Positions 50,933 through 62,114 of a stretch of DNA of 64,000 bases are shown here, one piece after another. Below the pieces are notes generated by a model. The model was given only the letters and a program-made list of their open reading frames with translations, ran no database searches and was not told the origin of the DNA. A program made the translations under genes and the position numbers. The stretch comes from Undaria pinnatifida (lineage: Eukaryota > Sar > Phaeophyceae > Laminariales > Alariaceae), in NCBI GenBank assembly GCA_012845835.1, contig JABAKD010000030.1, positions 15,821,210 through 15,885,209 on the forward strand, read 5' to 3'. Every line of letters starts with the position of its first letter. Position 1 is the stretch's first letter.

Positions 50933-52019
50933 TTATTCCAGGCACGATTTGTGTTCCTTAAAGTACACCGAGCTGCAATCATTCTCGACGTCGGCAATGA
51001 ACAGAACATCCCCACGGATATCAAGCTCGCCTCCTGACGCGACGTAAACCGCTGGGGAGTTGGTGTCGTCGTTGCGGAACACTGAGTTATCAGAAAGCAC
51101 GGTCTCACCGGTAGATGAAATGTAGATCGCGGGCGCATCAATTTCAAGGAAAACGGCTTGACCGGAAAACTTGAGGTACCCTTTGTTGTACAACGAGCCA
51201 CCTGTGCCGTCGTTAGCCACGCAGTCAATGAACACAGCTGTTGCTTGGTTCGTGAATTCGAACTCAGAGCCAGCCGCGTTGTAGATGGCGCCACCTTGAC
51301 TACCCTTGACGGATTCGAACTTGGTGCTCCCTTTGATGGTGACCTCGCCCGCATTGTAGATGCCTCCTCCGTTGCCGCCTTCGTCGTCGGTGATGGATAT
51401 AGATGACATCTCCACAGCACCGTTGAGCTCTACAGAGCCCTCTTTGCCGACATATATTCCACCACCGGGGCCCGGCGAGCTCTCTCCGCCGCCCGCCACT
51501 TCGCAGCGCGTGAACGTTGTGTCCCCGTCTACCCTTAGGGCGCCGTCCGTGTAAACGCAGCCCCCACTTCGCGTAACCGAGGCATAGTCTGACCCCTCGT
51601 CGGTCACACTTTTGACGCCGACGTCCGTCATCAGCAAATCATTCATGAAGCGGACACTCGAGCCCTCTCCTACGAACAGCCCCCCTCCGTCGACGTCCTC
51701 GCCGTAGGGTCCGTTGAATTCCACGTTAGGTTCCCATGTTAGCTTCGCTCCATTCGTCACCTCAAACCGGATCTCGTACAGATTTGAGTTTCCATCATAA
51801 TCGTCGGGGTCATCGGTAGATTCTACGGTGAGGTCATTGGAGCCCAAGGTCATGGTGGTAAAATCCCCGCAGTCGATGGCTTGGAGGGGGTGCATTTCAA
51901 TGACGACGTTTTTGGTCTTAGTCTGATCTACCGCGGCCTGTAGCTCCTTGCACGTTTCCACCAGTCCGTGGCAGAAGCTTGATAGCAGAAAGAGGTGCAG
52001 AGTGCTCGATATGATGCTC
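50933..52019 (-). CDS. Secreted Pmp-like right-handed beta-helix protein B (main exon)
   Basis: Close paralog of the protein encoded at 4128-5220, alignable end to end. It has the same six GG-x-[ILV]-[YF] coils (GGGLFVGEGSS, GGCVYTDG, GGGIYVGKEGS, GGGIYNAG, GGAIYNAAG, GGSLYNKG), FxxN-type strands (VRFMNDLLM), an N-terminal CHGLVETCKELQAA and a C-terminal KSCLE before the stop. No ATG opens the frame. Upstream of the GTG codon at 51961 it continues as a hydrophobic signal-peptide-like stretch (SSTLHLFLLSSFCHG) to 'ccttgcag', and an in-frame TAA lies just beyond. I therefore place the exon start at 52019, after that CAG. The same acceptor and phase (one base of the split codon in this exon) occur in gene A. 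It is probably a secreted or cell-surface structural or adhesive protein; the substrate is unknown. Confidence 0.85.
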
Positions 52020-52110
52020 CTGCAAGGCGTTTATACATTGGAAACGTCAGAGAAGGGCACCGAGACGCTTAGCTCGAGGTCTAGCGGTACACATTGCAAA
52101 AAAACTGCGT
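52020..52110 (-). other. Upstream or intron segment conserved with gene A
   Basis: On the coding strand it contains 'cgctagacctcgagc', 'gcccttctct' and ends 'cgccttgcag', each with a counterpart in the region upstream of gene A. It is likely intron or 5' flank copied along with the gene. Confidence 0.5.
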
Positions 52111-53589
52111 TTTAGACTGCAGCAAATCTCTCCTTGTTCAGCCGTTGTCACATAGCATTTGTGCATCAAGATCTGGCATTGTCCGTACCCGTGAGAATCA
52201 CCCCGGCACTGGCGGTAGCCGCTTACATGCAGGCCGTCGGAAAGTAGCCAGGTTTGCCGCCCTACCGAGAGCGCTGATATATCAACATCTCAAACTACGT
52301 CGTCAATTGCATGCTCGGGGGTGTGGTTCTCATAGGCATCATTTCCGTTGTTGACGAGTCTTTCTACTTAAGGGGCCAGAGTTGAACTACCATGCGTATG
52401 AAAAAACAGAACACGAAAATGGTATACGAAGCAAAACAAAGAAGACCACAGCAAGCATCGGGCGCATGCTGACCATCATGTCATGCGGCAACCACACACG
52501 ATGCGAACACCACCTGTACTCAGAGTTTCATTTTATGTGTGGGTATGCGCCATCCTGATCAGGTTGCTTTAGAAAACAACATTTGACGGATCGCACACCA
52601 GATACACGAATACACCGTGGCATCGAACAGCAGCAAACATGGTAGAATAAACAACATATATATTCAAGTCCACCGCACGACTACCAATATCTTCAAGCAG
52701 GAGCAGCAACATAGTTTTTCATAGGTTTCATGGGAAAGCATTCACAGAGGAAGGTTTTTAGATGTCGTTAATCGAAATAATTTCAGACGTTTTCGTGCAC
52801 GACCCTCGCTGCGGTGGACTTGGGATACTATTATATGACAATACTCCTCCCATGCGAAGGAGTCTCAAGATTCCGCCAAAAATTCCCGTTTCGACGGCTC
52901 GGCGCACGTCTACTGCGCAGGCGTCCGTGCGGCGTTCTCTCTTTCGCTCATGGATGTTAACATCGTCGAATCTACGGGTCTCCAGGTTAGCTTCCGGTGC
53001 ATCTCGCGGATATCTTTGCCCATAGGAGTGAAGTTTGGAGAGGGTCGGCGCTGCTTTGCAAGGCATCGTTTGAACGGCTGTGTCATTTCAAAGAATTCAT
53101 GTGACAGGAATCCGTTCTTCCGATTGGGCAGGACATGACTTTAAATTCGTCGACCCGATATTGCGCAAAACAAATATCGTCTCTGACAAGTCATTGTGCA
53201 CGTATCCCATGCATATTGATAGGAGTTTCGAAGGCGTGTACATACCGCGTGTGTTATGTACAAAGCGGTACCTTGTTTACACCCAGGACATGCGCGCATG
53301 GAATCTGACGCACCCAACACTTGCTTCAAGCCGCGCGATCAAAACTATCCATGGATTACCGCGTTCGCCGTGCTCTAGACTTGCGCGTGCCCAGCAGAAG
53401 TTAGACCTTCAAAGAGGGTACGGGTAAGAAGGACGGCCGCAATGTTCGGACTAAGGACGGCTGCAATACTCTCTAATTTTGATCCTTACAAAAATAGCCC
53501 CGATCATTAGATGTATGCACATCCCCGGTCTCTCCAAAATACTCCAGTATCGTGGTATACCTGGTATGCGATATGCCTATGCTTGTATA
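52111..53589. other. No recognised gene; two weak exon candidates
   Basis: A plus frame at 53080-53427 (115 codons, opens at GTG, contains SDKSLCTYPMHIDRSFEGVY) and a minus frame at 52758-53066 (RFDDVNIHERKRERRTDACA) have plausible amino-acid mixes but no domain, start or splice support. The first exon of gene B should lie in this region or beyond it but is not identified. Confidence 0.3.
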
Positions 53590-53830
53590 CATGTAGTTAT
53601 TTGCAACAATTCGAAAAAAAAAAAAAATGGCTGAGAGCGACTAGCAGCGTGGGTAGATGCAATTCGACTCGAGTCGACGGGGGAAGAAAAATGATGGATT
53701 CTCCTCGCGATAAAATGAAGGCACGCACCGTATTGGGGAGGGAGGGATAGGGCTCGTTATGTGACCCCGGATCTGAGCTACTACTGACTGGGAGACAGCG
53801 CGAGAATATTGGGCGGATATAGAGATGGAG
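53590..53830 (+). mobile_element. SINE2 copy lacking its tRNA-like head
   Basis: After an A-run (53614-53627) it reads 'ggctgagagcgactagcagc', 'gactcgagtcgacggggg', 'gaaggcacgcaccgtattgg', 'gtgaccccggatctgagcta' and 'gcgcgagaatattgggcgga'. These blocks recur in order in the full copy at 59775-60175 (minus). Confidence 0.75.
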
Positions 53831-53849
53831 AACAATGTATATATATTAT

Positions 53850-54570
53850 AAAATGAAAATACACTCCAGCTCTGAGATCGAAGAGTTTGTCAAAACTCAT
53901 CTGTGCAAGCTGTGTGATACTCCGATCGCGCGTATTACGGGTTGTGTGTCCTCATTAAGAGTATAGGTCGGCGACTCCTCTTGCACCTACAGTGTAGCTA
54001 CCAGGGTCAACAGAGTGATGTTAGTCAGTCTGTGCGCGGAAACAATAAAACCCGTTTCTGAGGGGGACAAAATCTGACAGCTGTGGAGGGAAGTGTATAT
54101 GTTTATCAAGTGAATCCTGTAAGTCGAATAACCGGTGAGGGGAGGGCGGGTTTTTGAAGGATGGGTTTGATCAAAAGGGGGCGGGGGGGGGGGGTGGGGC
54201 AAGAGGGGGGGACGTGTGGGGCAGCTTAATTCGTGCGTGGAAACTATAAATTCTTCAAGGGGATAAAATCTGACGGTTTTGGAAAGGATGCACTAGTTTA
54301 TCATGGGGGCGGGGGTGGGCGGGACGAGCGGGGCAGCTCGATCTGTGCGTGGAAACTATACATCCTTTAAGGGGATAAATGTGACGGTTTTGGAAGGAAC
54401 GCACCACTTTATCATGAATATCCTGTATAGCGCACAACAAATGAGTAGAGGGCGGAGTATTTGAGGGGGTGGGGGTGGGGTGGGGGGGTGGAGAGGTGGG
54501 GGGTGGGAGAGACGGGGGGAGGTGTGGCGGAGGGTAGGAGCGGAAACACTTTAGGTCATACATATAGGTC
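53850..54570 (-). repeat. R1 repeat copy
   Basis: Begins 'tacactccagctctgagatc' at about 53860, with 'tgatactccgatcgcgcgta' and three 'gtgcg-ggaaactata' subunits (about 54033, 54233 and 54347), each followed by G-runs. It ends near 54560 without the second terminal block, so it is right-truncated. The minus-strand ATG frame reads MSFDKLFDLRAGVYF. Confidence 0.85.
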
Positions 54571-54654
54571 ATATATATACTGTTGAACATCCCTTTAATT
54601 TTGCTCTATAATTCATCTCGTTTATTATGCACATAGTACGTACGAGGGCTTCAT

Positions 54655-54885
54655 GTCAGTGACCTTCGGGACAAGCCGTGGTCACAGATGCCATTACTTA
54701 CGTATTCCGTCGCGCGGCTTGTTTTTTCATCGTACGGAGGGTTCAGGATTGTCGCCGACCGTCCGTGTGACAGTCGATCGGCACCGAACTGAAATCTGGC
54801 CCACTCGTGCTCTTGGCTTTTCGACATGTCGTTTTGTAAACACACAAACGCTTGGAGGGCCCGAGCTCACGAAACTAGGGTTGTA
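54655..54885 (-). mobile_element. Diverged SINE1 copy
   Basis: 'gggacaagccgtggtcacag' matches the 3' body of the other SINE1 copies exactly, followed by recognisable 'ttttttcatcg', 'actcgtgctct-ggctttt' and 'cgagctcacg' blocks. The tRNA-like head is not recognisable. It sits about 85 bp from the end of an R1 copy. Confidence 0.65.
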
Positions 54886-56095
54886 TCAGTTACAAGGTTT
54901 ACCTCATATTCACTGGATGCACGGTAACTGAGGCGTTTTGCACTTGGCCATCGAATAACCACAGATCGACTTAACGAACTCTAAGTGCGTGGCGGGTGGC
55001 GAGATTCATGGAGGTTCATGTTGTACCGATGAAATGATTGCGGCTTGAACGCTGTTTGACAAACGCTTTATGATCTAAGACAAACGTATCTCGTGCATCT
55101 CATCCCGAGAACTGCCCAAGTCCGATTGTAGTCGAGGTTACTGTGCCGTTTTTCTGAACAGCAACGAGGTGTGCATTGGCGAAATAATCACCGGAAGTCT
55201 GCCACGGCGATAGAAAGGTCCACTGAGGGGCGCCTACAACACCAAGAGAAAATGTTTTACAGAAAAGGGTATGCGACTCTCATCGCTGCATAATTACAAG
55301 ACACACAAAGGTAGATTCAAGCTGTTTGTGCTCGAATTCGTATGATACCAGAGGTAACATACTCAAATAAGTCAAAATAATAGGCTTGGAAGCGCAATGT
55401 ACGGCGCGGGAGGGGGGTATGGTTATTAATTTTTATTTGCCGGTACAATGCAATACACAAAAAACATGCTGAAAACATGCTAGGAAGCGTCAGGTATACA
55501 TTAACGTATACGTAGGGGCTACAAAAAAAAATGCGTCCGCCTCCAGACCGTCAACCTTCAAGCCGTCCGTTTTGGCCGGGGCCACCGCGAACCGCACGTA
55601 CGACGCGTGCTCCAATAGGCGGAGCATTGCGTTGCCATTTTATTTTGCGCTGTGAAGACGAGAAACCACACAATAATAGAGTCCAAAAACCTTGTTTACT
55701 TATTTACGGTTTAGCGATGTATTTATTGCCGGGAAAACAAGGACACCTAGGCAATGTGAGATTGTTTGATTTTCTTCTATAAATCTTGCCTAAGGCAGAA
55801 TTTTAGGGTGCTCGAGGTTCTCAAGCAAGAACCCTCAAACGCAAAATGGGCTACATCTACCGTACCAAAGTCATTTCGTTTTCGTCGTGGTTGCGGGCTA
55901 AGCGTGTTTCCCCGTGTACCACCGGCGTCCCCACGTGCGAGGGTAGGGGGAATTTGAGTCGTGATACGTTCTCTTCTGTCCACTTGGCAGGTGAAAGGAT
56001 AAATATCAACTATCTACACACAGAAGCGGTAGTAGTACACGTTGAACTATCTATCCCTGCGCCAACGATGATGTAAATATACGTATGATCATTCT
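54886..56095. other. No recognised gene
   Basis: An ATG frame of 83 codons at 55531-55782 begins Pro/Arg-rich (RPPPDRQPSSRPFWPGPPRT) and has no domain. Nothing else recognised. Confidence 0.35.
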
Positions 56096-56099
56096 TTTC

Positions 56100-56410
56100 T
56101 ATACTTGGTCAGGAGTTTTTTTTGTCTCGGCCTCATTGTGGGATACTCTGAACTGGGATTTCTCGGTCAAATCGCTTCGTTCGAGAGCCGTCTTCGACTG
56201 GCGGCTCCAACGCCCCTCGCCCTGCCTTATCCGTTTGGCACCTCGACGTGAACGCGGATAGATGCTTGGCGAGACAAGCGAGAAGCACGCAAAAACATGT
56301 ATTTTGAACGGTACTATCCAGTTATTCGTCGCATCTTGATGTACACATGTGTATGGAGAGGTTGGTAACATAAAACTTGGCAAGACACTTATGTCCAATT
56401 TGGCGTCATA
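56100..56410 (+). repeat. R4 dispersed repeat, copy 2
   Basis: Matches 8100-8410 in the same orientation ('ttggtcaggag', 'tcgcttcgttcgag', 'ggcgagacaagcgagaagca', 'tccaatttggcgtcatat'). Confidence 0.75.
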
Positions 56411-57144
56411 TTTTGCCCCGCAATCATAAAAATATTTCCTGTAAAACAAATCCCCCTGGTACCGCGGTAGGAATGATATCATAGTAGTAGTGCATTTCGT
56501 TACAAGTATTGGATTTCATGAGGTACGTACGTACATGGATAGACATGGGAAGCGCACGCATGACTAAAACGAGGAGGTGGTGATCTCGATTACTGAGCCA
56601 GAAAAGGCGACACAGAACCATTACGAGTGGCTGCGTCCCCGGCCCATCGACATAGTTTGCACTCGTGCACGTAATAATGATACGAGTAAGAGCACACACA
56701 CTAATGCACTCTATAGCACACACGCTTTTTGACTGACTTATAGCAAGGGCGAGGGTGTACCAAAATACAGGGAATAACTTTTCGACACAAAAAACAAGGG
56801 GAAACTTCGTTCCTGTTGTTAAGCTGCGCCACGCGAAGGTCGTTTAGTAGGTAGTATAGACGGTATGCGCGGAAGAAACCAGTGGCATGCATTCGTCTCG
56901 ATATCGCATAGTTTGGTGGTCATTTTCCCCGAGAATACTCTATGGAGAAGTATGGACAATGTAGGAGGCGTGCTTTGCTGTTGCTGTGGTTCCTCTGCCT
57001 CCGTTGCTGTTTTGGTCGTTTGCCGTGGTCGACTGGAAAAGGAGCGGTCGTTTTTGGAACGTAACTGACAATTAGTTTTGTGTTGCTGCCTACTTGACGT
57101 GCTCCTTGCTGCTGATTGCTGATTGATCATCTCTAGTAAGTTAT
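56411..57144. other. No recognised gene
   Basis: A minus frame (56819-57130) is Gln/Ser/Arg-rich and low complexity, with no domain. Confidence 0.35.
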
Positions 57145-57310
57145 ATAGAGCCGGTCGCCACGGTGGTCTATCTGGAGGTTACATTCGAATACTACTAGCG
57201 TTGGTCCTTTAGTTTGATTGCTACTGTTGTGAGATATGATTTTATTTGCAGAAATGAAAGAAAAAATAGAATCAACTAAATGCTGAGAACGCCTAGCACC
57301 GTGGCTACGC
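57145..57310 (+). mobile_element. SINE2 head-containing copy, 3'-truncated
   Basis: Starts 'gccggtcgccacggtggtct' (A-box-like TGGTCTATCTGG), continues with 'actagcgttggtcctttagt', then an A-rich linker and 'gctgagaacgcctagcaccg', the body start seen in the other SINE2 copies. The tail is missing; R3 sequence begins about 50 bp further on. Confidence 0.7.
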
Positions 57311-57362
57311 ACGTTTCGGTGTCGCATAACATGCGACAAAGAGATCGTTCCAGTACTCCCAT

Positions 57363-59115
57363 GACTATTCGACCAATATTATGCGGGTAATATACGCACT
57401 GTATTGGCCTCAACTCAGGCTTTTTTCCACGGTTCTTATGCTCGTGTTGTGCCGGTGTTAGCTCTAGATATTACGTCGTTTTGCTGTAAACACCACATTT
57501 TTTTGTGTTTGGAATTGTGTTTATAACTAAGGGGCCCTGGATCCTGGATACAAATCGCTCTAATAACTCGTTAATTTATATATTGCTATTTGTGATATTG
57601 ATGCTATTGAAGTGTTTCTCACCTTCAATTTAAGCGTGCTTGCTCGGCACGCAACCTGATATGGGCTCAAAATCGCTTTTTTGTGCGACCTATGATGTAA
57701 ATAGCTAGCCGAAATGCGCTCGCATTGCAAATATTTGTCGTACACGGAATTATGCGAGAAATCCCAAGTCACGATCGAAATTAGGGTGAGCTTTTTGGGT
57801 CAAAGCCTACCAGCAAATCACCAATAACCCAATGGGGTCGGGGTTGACACGCCGTGCGGGGAGGTATCGACCCGGGATATTATCGAAATAGTTTCCGCGT
57901 TGTTGGAGCTGTAGAGATTCGGAGGACTGCTGAACCGAGGATGGGGACCTATCTCCCTCGTGTGCGACGGAACTGCCCCCTATTGGTTAGTGAGCCTCTA
58001 TCTTCCTCCTAGGGTGGGGTGGCGCTGTGGAGCTCGAACCAATCAGCAACTTTTGCCAACGGAGTCGGGTCTTCCACACCGTTTGGGGCGGTGACCGACC
58101 GGATAGAAATCTGTTTTATTCCCCGGTTTTTCTTGTCTTTCAGATACAGAGAAGGACCTGTGGACCAGGGATGGGACTCTATCGTCCCTGCGTGGAGCTG
58201 TCTCTGTACTATACGACCCCCAGCCAATCAGAGATCGGCCCATCGGTGGGGTCGGGGATTTCCAAAATGAGCGGGGAGGTATCAATGCTGGTGATATTCA
58301 TCCGTGTTTGTTCCGGGGTTGCCAGATTTTTGTATGTATGTGTGCATTGCTTATGATGCTGGGATGGGACCCTATCGTCCCAAGGTAACGGTTACTTTTA
58401 TGTACGATCCCCGGCCAATGAGCGACCAGCGATCAGATAAAAGGCCATACCAGGTAGACGGTATGCTTTTTCAATTTGGTTATTCGAGCCTGAAATTGTT
58501 ACTGATATATCCTTGGTTCAGTGCTATCGCGTACTACTAATTCTCTATCGAATAGATAGCAACGAGTAGCTGCATTATTATTATTATAGCATTCGAGCAA
58601 TTGAATGATGAAGGCAGCGACACCGTGTTTCACGCTTAGAATACCGTCAGCAAGTCTCTCTATGATCAGACTACACACATACAGTCGGTCGGCGAGCCTC
58701 GGATCTAGATACTAAAACATGCATGGTGTAGCAGACGCTGGCTCAGTGCGCGCGTTTCAGTGGCTACGTAGAGAACCTGCAGCATACATAGCGACCCCGT
58801 TGCTGGCCCTGGATGCTTGGTCGAGTCGGAACATCCAGAAACGCACTCGAAACGTCTCTTCGTGGCCAGACTAAAGGGTCAGTCTGCGTGGGCTCGGATT
58901 TATCCTATCGAAATGTTATAAAGTTCCGAATCGGATTCACGAAATAAACATCAGAAGTAATAAGTTTATATCGATCTCTTGGCATTAGTTCACCTTCAAC
59001 ACGCGTACACTATATGTCGCGTAGTAACGATTTTCACTCTCTAACAGATATTGAATAGAACAAACCGAAGTGCTGCCCTGCACTACCCGGAGCATGTAGG
59101 CGCCGGCGAATGCCG
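57363..59115 (+). repeat. R3 dispersed repeat, copy 2
   Basis: Co-linear with 9800-11015, with two differences. It lacks the 388-bp TRIM-like insertion: the site reads 'caggcttttttccacgg' at about 57417. It also contains about 950 extra bp between 58015 and 58965, made partly of extra tandem units. Its end matches again through 'tatcgatctcttggcatta' (58971) and 'gccggcgaatgccggc' (59102). Confidence 0.85.
57833..58400 (+). repeat. Three diverged tandem units of about 190 bp within R3
   Basis: Each unit has a 'ggggtcggg' or 'gagtcgggt' start, a 'gaccgg/gacccggg/caatgctgg' and '-gata' block, a 'ccg-gtt' stretch, and ends in 'ggatggg-accctatc-tccc' followed by 'ggccaatgagcga' or 'agccaatcagaga'. 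These ends lie near 57938, 58168 and 58361. R3 copy 1 has only one such unit (about 10671-10860). Confidence 0.6.
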
Positions 59116-59129
59116 GCTCTGATGCGGTG

Positions 59130-59745
59130 CCCTTAAAAAAATACATTTTTTCCCCCATATTATCCCAAATATTATCCTCGCACCACCCTCGCCCTCCCTC
59201 CCAGTAGCTACTCAGATTCGGGGTTTTATAGCGGGTCCTCCTCGCCCGCCCCACTACTGTACGTGCCTTCGCATTGCCGCTTGCTATGATAGAGGTGCAC
59301 CACCTTTTTTTTCAGGTTTCTCAATTTATTTGGGAGCTCAAGACCGCTCCCCGAAAACTGATTTTGAGAAAAATAAATTGACACCGGATACAAAAAAAAG
59401 ATGGCCTAGACACAAACAACAACGAGAATCATGCAATAACAATGAATGAATGTTGTCGTATTCCGACAATTTCGGGCTTAAAGCCCCGTCATACAGAAAA
59501 CATTCAAGAAGAATGTGCTACCTCTATCGTAGCACGTGTCTAGTGTTATCGCGACAATATCCCACAGCTTCTCCTCCGGTGGACTTCTTCTGTTCAATCG
59601 CACCTCCTACCTGCGCTGCTAGGCGCTCTCAGCGTTTGATCCATTTTTTTAGCTGTTGTGCAAATAAAGTCAACTATCACCGAGTTGGAAATCGAACTCA
59701 AGGCGCAACGCTTGTATTCGTGGCATCACTAGACCACCGGGGCGA
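59130..59745 (-). mobile_element. SINE2 copy with an internal insertion
   Basis: The minus-strand head is 'ccggtcgccccggtggtcta' (A box TGGTCTAGTGATG, B box GAGTTCGATTTCC). The body start is 'cgctgagagcgcctagcagc' near 59635. The 3' tail 'aaggcacgtacagtagtggg' ... 'gaggataatatttggg' is at 59130-59275. About 280 bp between body and tail (59285-59570) have no counterpart in the neighbouring copy, so either this one carries an insertion or two fragments lie side by side. Confidence 0.7.
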
Positions 59746-59774
59746 CCGGTTAAATGCATGTTTTTTTTAATTAT

Positions 59775-60175
59775 TTTTCTTCATCCCATTTATTATCCTC
59801 CCACCACTCTCGCGCTCCCTCCCAGTAGCAGGTAGTAACTCAGATCCGGGATCACATACTGGGTCCTCCTCTCCCCTCCCAGATATCACATAGCGGGCCC
59901 TTCTCCGCACTCCCCAGTACGCTACGTGCCTTTAATTTTTTCGTGAGGACAATTTAGCATTTCCTTCCCTCGTCGACTCGGGTCGAGTTGTCCCTACCCG
60001 ACGCTGCTAGGCGCTCTCAGCAGTTGTTAGTTGGTCATTTTTTTTTTTCGGATTTTTCCAATAAAAGTCAAGTATCATCACGCACGGTGGGGGTCGAACT
60101 CAAGGACCAACGCTGCTACCTCGTATTGACAGCAGTATTCGACGGCAACAATCTAGATCAACTTGACGACCGCCT
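59775..60175 (-). mobile_element. SINE2, most complete copy
   Basis: The minus strand reads: tRNA-like head (about 60175-60060, B box GAGTTCGACCCCC), an A-run, 'gctgagagcgcctagcagcg', 'ctcgacccgagtcgacgagg', 'aaggcacgtagcgtactggg', and a partly duplicated 'cccgctatgtgat/cccagtatgtgatcccg' block. It ends in 'gcgcgagagtggtgggagga' and 'taataaatggg'. About 400 bp. RNA polymerase III boxes support a SINE; no coding capacity. Confidence 0.8.
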
Positions 60176-61236
60176 TCGTATATATCTAATACACATCACG
60201 CTTTGTGTTACCAAGTACGGAGTATATCTATTAAATTAACGCCATAAATTCAAACGAGTAAAAAATAATCTCAAAATCGATCCAATCCATATCAGTGTGA
60301 GGTTTCAAGAGGTGCAAGCCAAGAGCCAACATGCCACGCAAACGAAGAGATATTACAATAACTAAACATTTGTTTAAAGCTGGCTGTGGCCGAACGTTGT
60401 CTTGCTATCGCCGAGAGTCTAGAACATGCCTCGTATGTACACATTAACCGTTTATATGATAATAAACACATTTGTTGCCGGGGTTAGTTTGGCTGGCCCT
60501 TACTATGGACACTTTTTTCAAAAACGATAGACTAAGCACCGTACCATGTACAAAATAATAAAGCGTGACTGAGCGTGATATAATATTCTGGTACGACCAC
60601 GACAAAGGTTGACTACATACAGCAAACCCTGTGTTCAATGCGGAACTGCTAAATTCTAACAACTTATTTTAAAAACGTCCGCCGTGATTTGGACAAATTA
60701 GTAGTCGATACTAAGTGCAAGCTGCGTAATACAGCGGTCGTGGTTGTTTATTGTCGACATACTGCTGTAAGTAGGGCAAGTCTAATGGTCCCCGTTTATG
60801 GGAGAAGAAATGCGGGCTTTAAAAAAAAAAAGTTATTTCCCGTGCGGAAGAGTGTCAAACTCTACGACTGGGGTTAACCTTGAACGCGGTGTTCCTCACA
60901 GTCAGGCAAACTCACGCTTGTATATACCAGCCAGGAACCCACGCTTGTACATACGGGTCCGAGTTATACAGGTCAGGGTTACATCACGTGCCGGATATCG
61001 TGGTGCGCTTCGTGCATCACAAGCAGGAGGCTAGGTGCGGCACGCGCAGGTGCGCCCCCGGAGGGCTCCTTGAATTTCTTTGACATATTTGTGCGTAAAT
61101 CTATTCAATGTGCGCGTCTCATTCGCTTGTCTTACAAAGAACAAAGAAAAAGGCACGGACAGAACGTGCTGCATATAACTGCATGCATGTCAGCGCGCAG
61201 GTCAACCCTGAGATACCTTCAAAATGTTGAAATCGG
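60176..61236. other. No recognised gene
   Basis: A short direct repeat ('acgcttgtatataccag' and 'acgcttgtacatacggg') lies near 60913 and 60941. Otherwise nothing. Confidence 0.4.
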
Positions 61237-61998
61237 GTGATTTTTCCCCTTCCTTGTCACAGCAATCTTCGTAGCAGCCTGCAGCAACTCGCCTTCGCTA
61301 TCTCACACGCATTACGCAGGAGCTGTGCTATTCAACGGCTATATATACAACGCTATCATTACAGCCAAAAAAATCAACATCTTACTCATTCGTTCCAGTG
61401 CTTCATACTGGCGCTCTTCAAGGGCATCGTCGAAAATATCGGCCGCTTCACACAGAAAGGATGTCAAGTGTTTTTGTCAGATCCACGCCTTGTTTCCGGT
61501 ACGACCAAGGCCGCCCCACCCTCAATGCGTGCCACCGAGAGCTTGCTGTGGGCAGGAATTTTATCAAAACGAAATACATACATATTATATAACATCCCGT
61601 TTTGGGTCGAGAACCCGCGCTCACGCAACGTAGTCTGCATAATAACAATTCGAATCATTTATGTAGAGGTGCACTTCTACACTCTACTGCTGCTGCGTGC
61701 GATAGCACGGCCGAAAACCATTCAAATCATTGGAAACACCTGTCCCTGCCGTATTGGCGAGCCTTGGAAGCCTTGTTTCACCCTCACTCAGACAGAAAAA
61801 AACGTCATAAGTTTAAATGTAGTTCCCTCACTCAAGAAGGAACGCAGCAAAGAAAATCTGCATGAAATTAATTGTCGAATGCATCACAAGATACCCCCAT
61901 TTTTTTTTTGGTTCTTCAGCGAAAAGAGACCCCGGCTAGAAGACCGATTTTCTCAGGAAATTGGTGCAACTGCGCGCAACATTTTACCTCTCAAGTAG
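61237..61998 (+). CDS. Unidentified 253-codon open frame
   Basis: This frame is open from a GTG at 61237 to TAG at 61996-61998, the longest non-repetitive frame in the window apart from the two beta-helix exons. Its first internal ATG is well inside (MRATESLLWAG). The product is basic, rich in Ile, Arg, His and Cys, with a hydrophobic patch (YVEVHFYTLLLLRAIARP) and the segment IIGNTCPCRIGEPWKPCF. No domain is recognised. Neighbouring frames on the same strand are also unusually open (61325-61633, 61602-61865). That can mean a decayed coding region, or simply few TA-containing stop triplets. It ends about 115 bp before a palindromic R1 pair. It may be an internal exon, an old element gene, or chance. 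Confidence 0.3.
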   Translation: MIFPLPCHSNLRSSLQQLAFAISHALRRSCAIQRLYIQRYHYSQKNQHLTHSFQCFILALFKGIVENIGRFTQKGCQVFLSDPRLVSGTTKAAPPSMRATESLLWAGILSKRNTYILYNIPFWVENPRSRNVVCIITIRIIYVEVHFYTLLLLRAIARPKTIQIIGNTCPCRIGEPWKPCFTLTQTEKNVISLNVVPSLKKERSKENLHEINCRMHHKIPPFFFWFFSEKRPRLEDRFSQEIGATARNILPLK

Positions 61999-62114
61999 TC
62001 TAACCCTGGTGTACATCTTGCGGCTCGAATTCCTCGACGACGAAGAAAGAACACGTTTAGATTTCAAACGCAGAGCTACGTACAACAACAGCAGTACTCC
62101 ACACATATTACCTT

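Noticed and set aside
50821-51420. 199-codon frame on the minus strand
   Set aside because: It is another frame of the beta-helix gene B exon, with unnatural composition and no domain.
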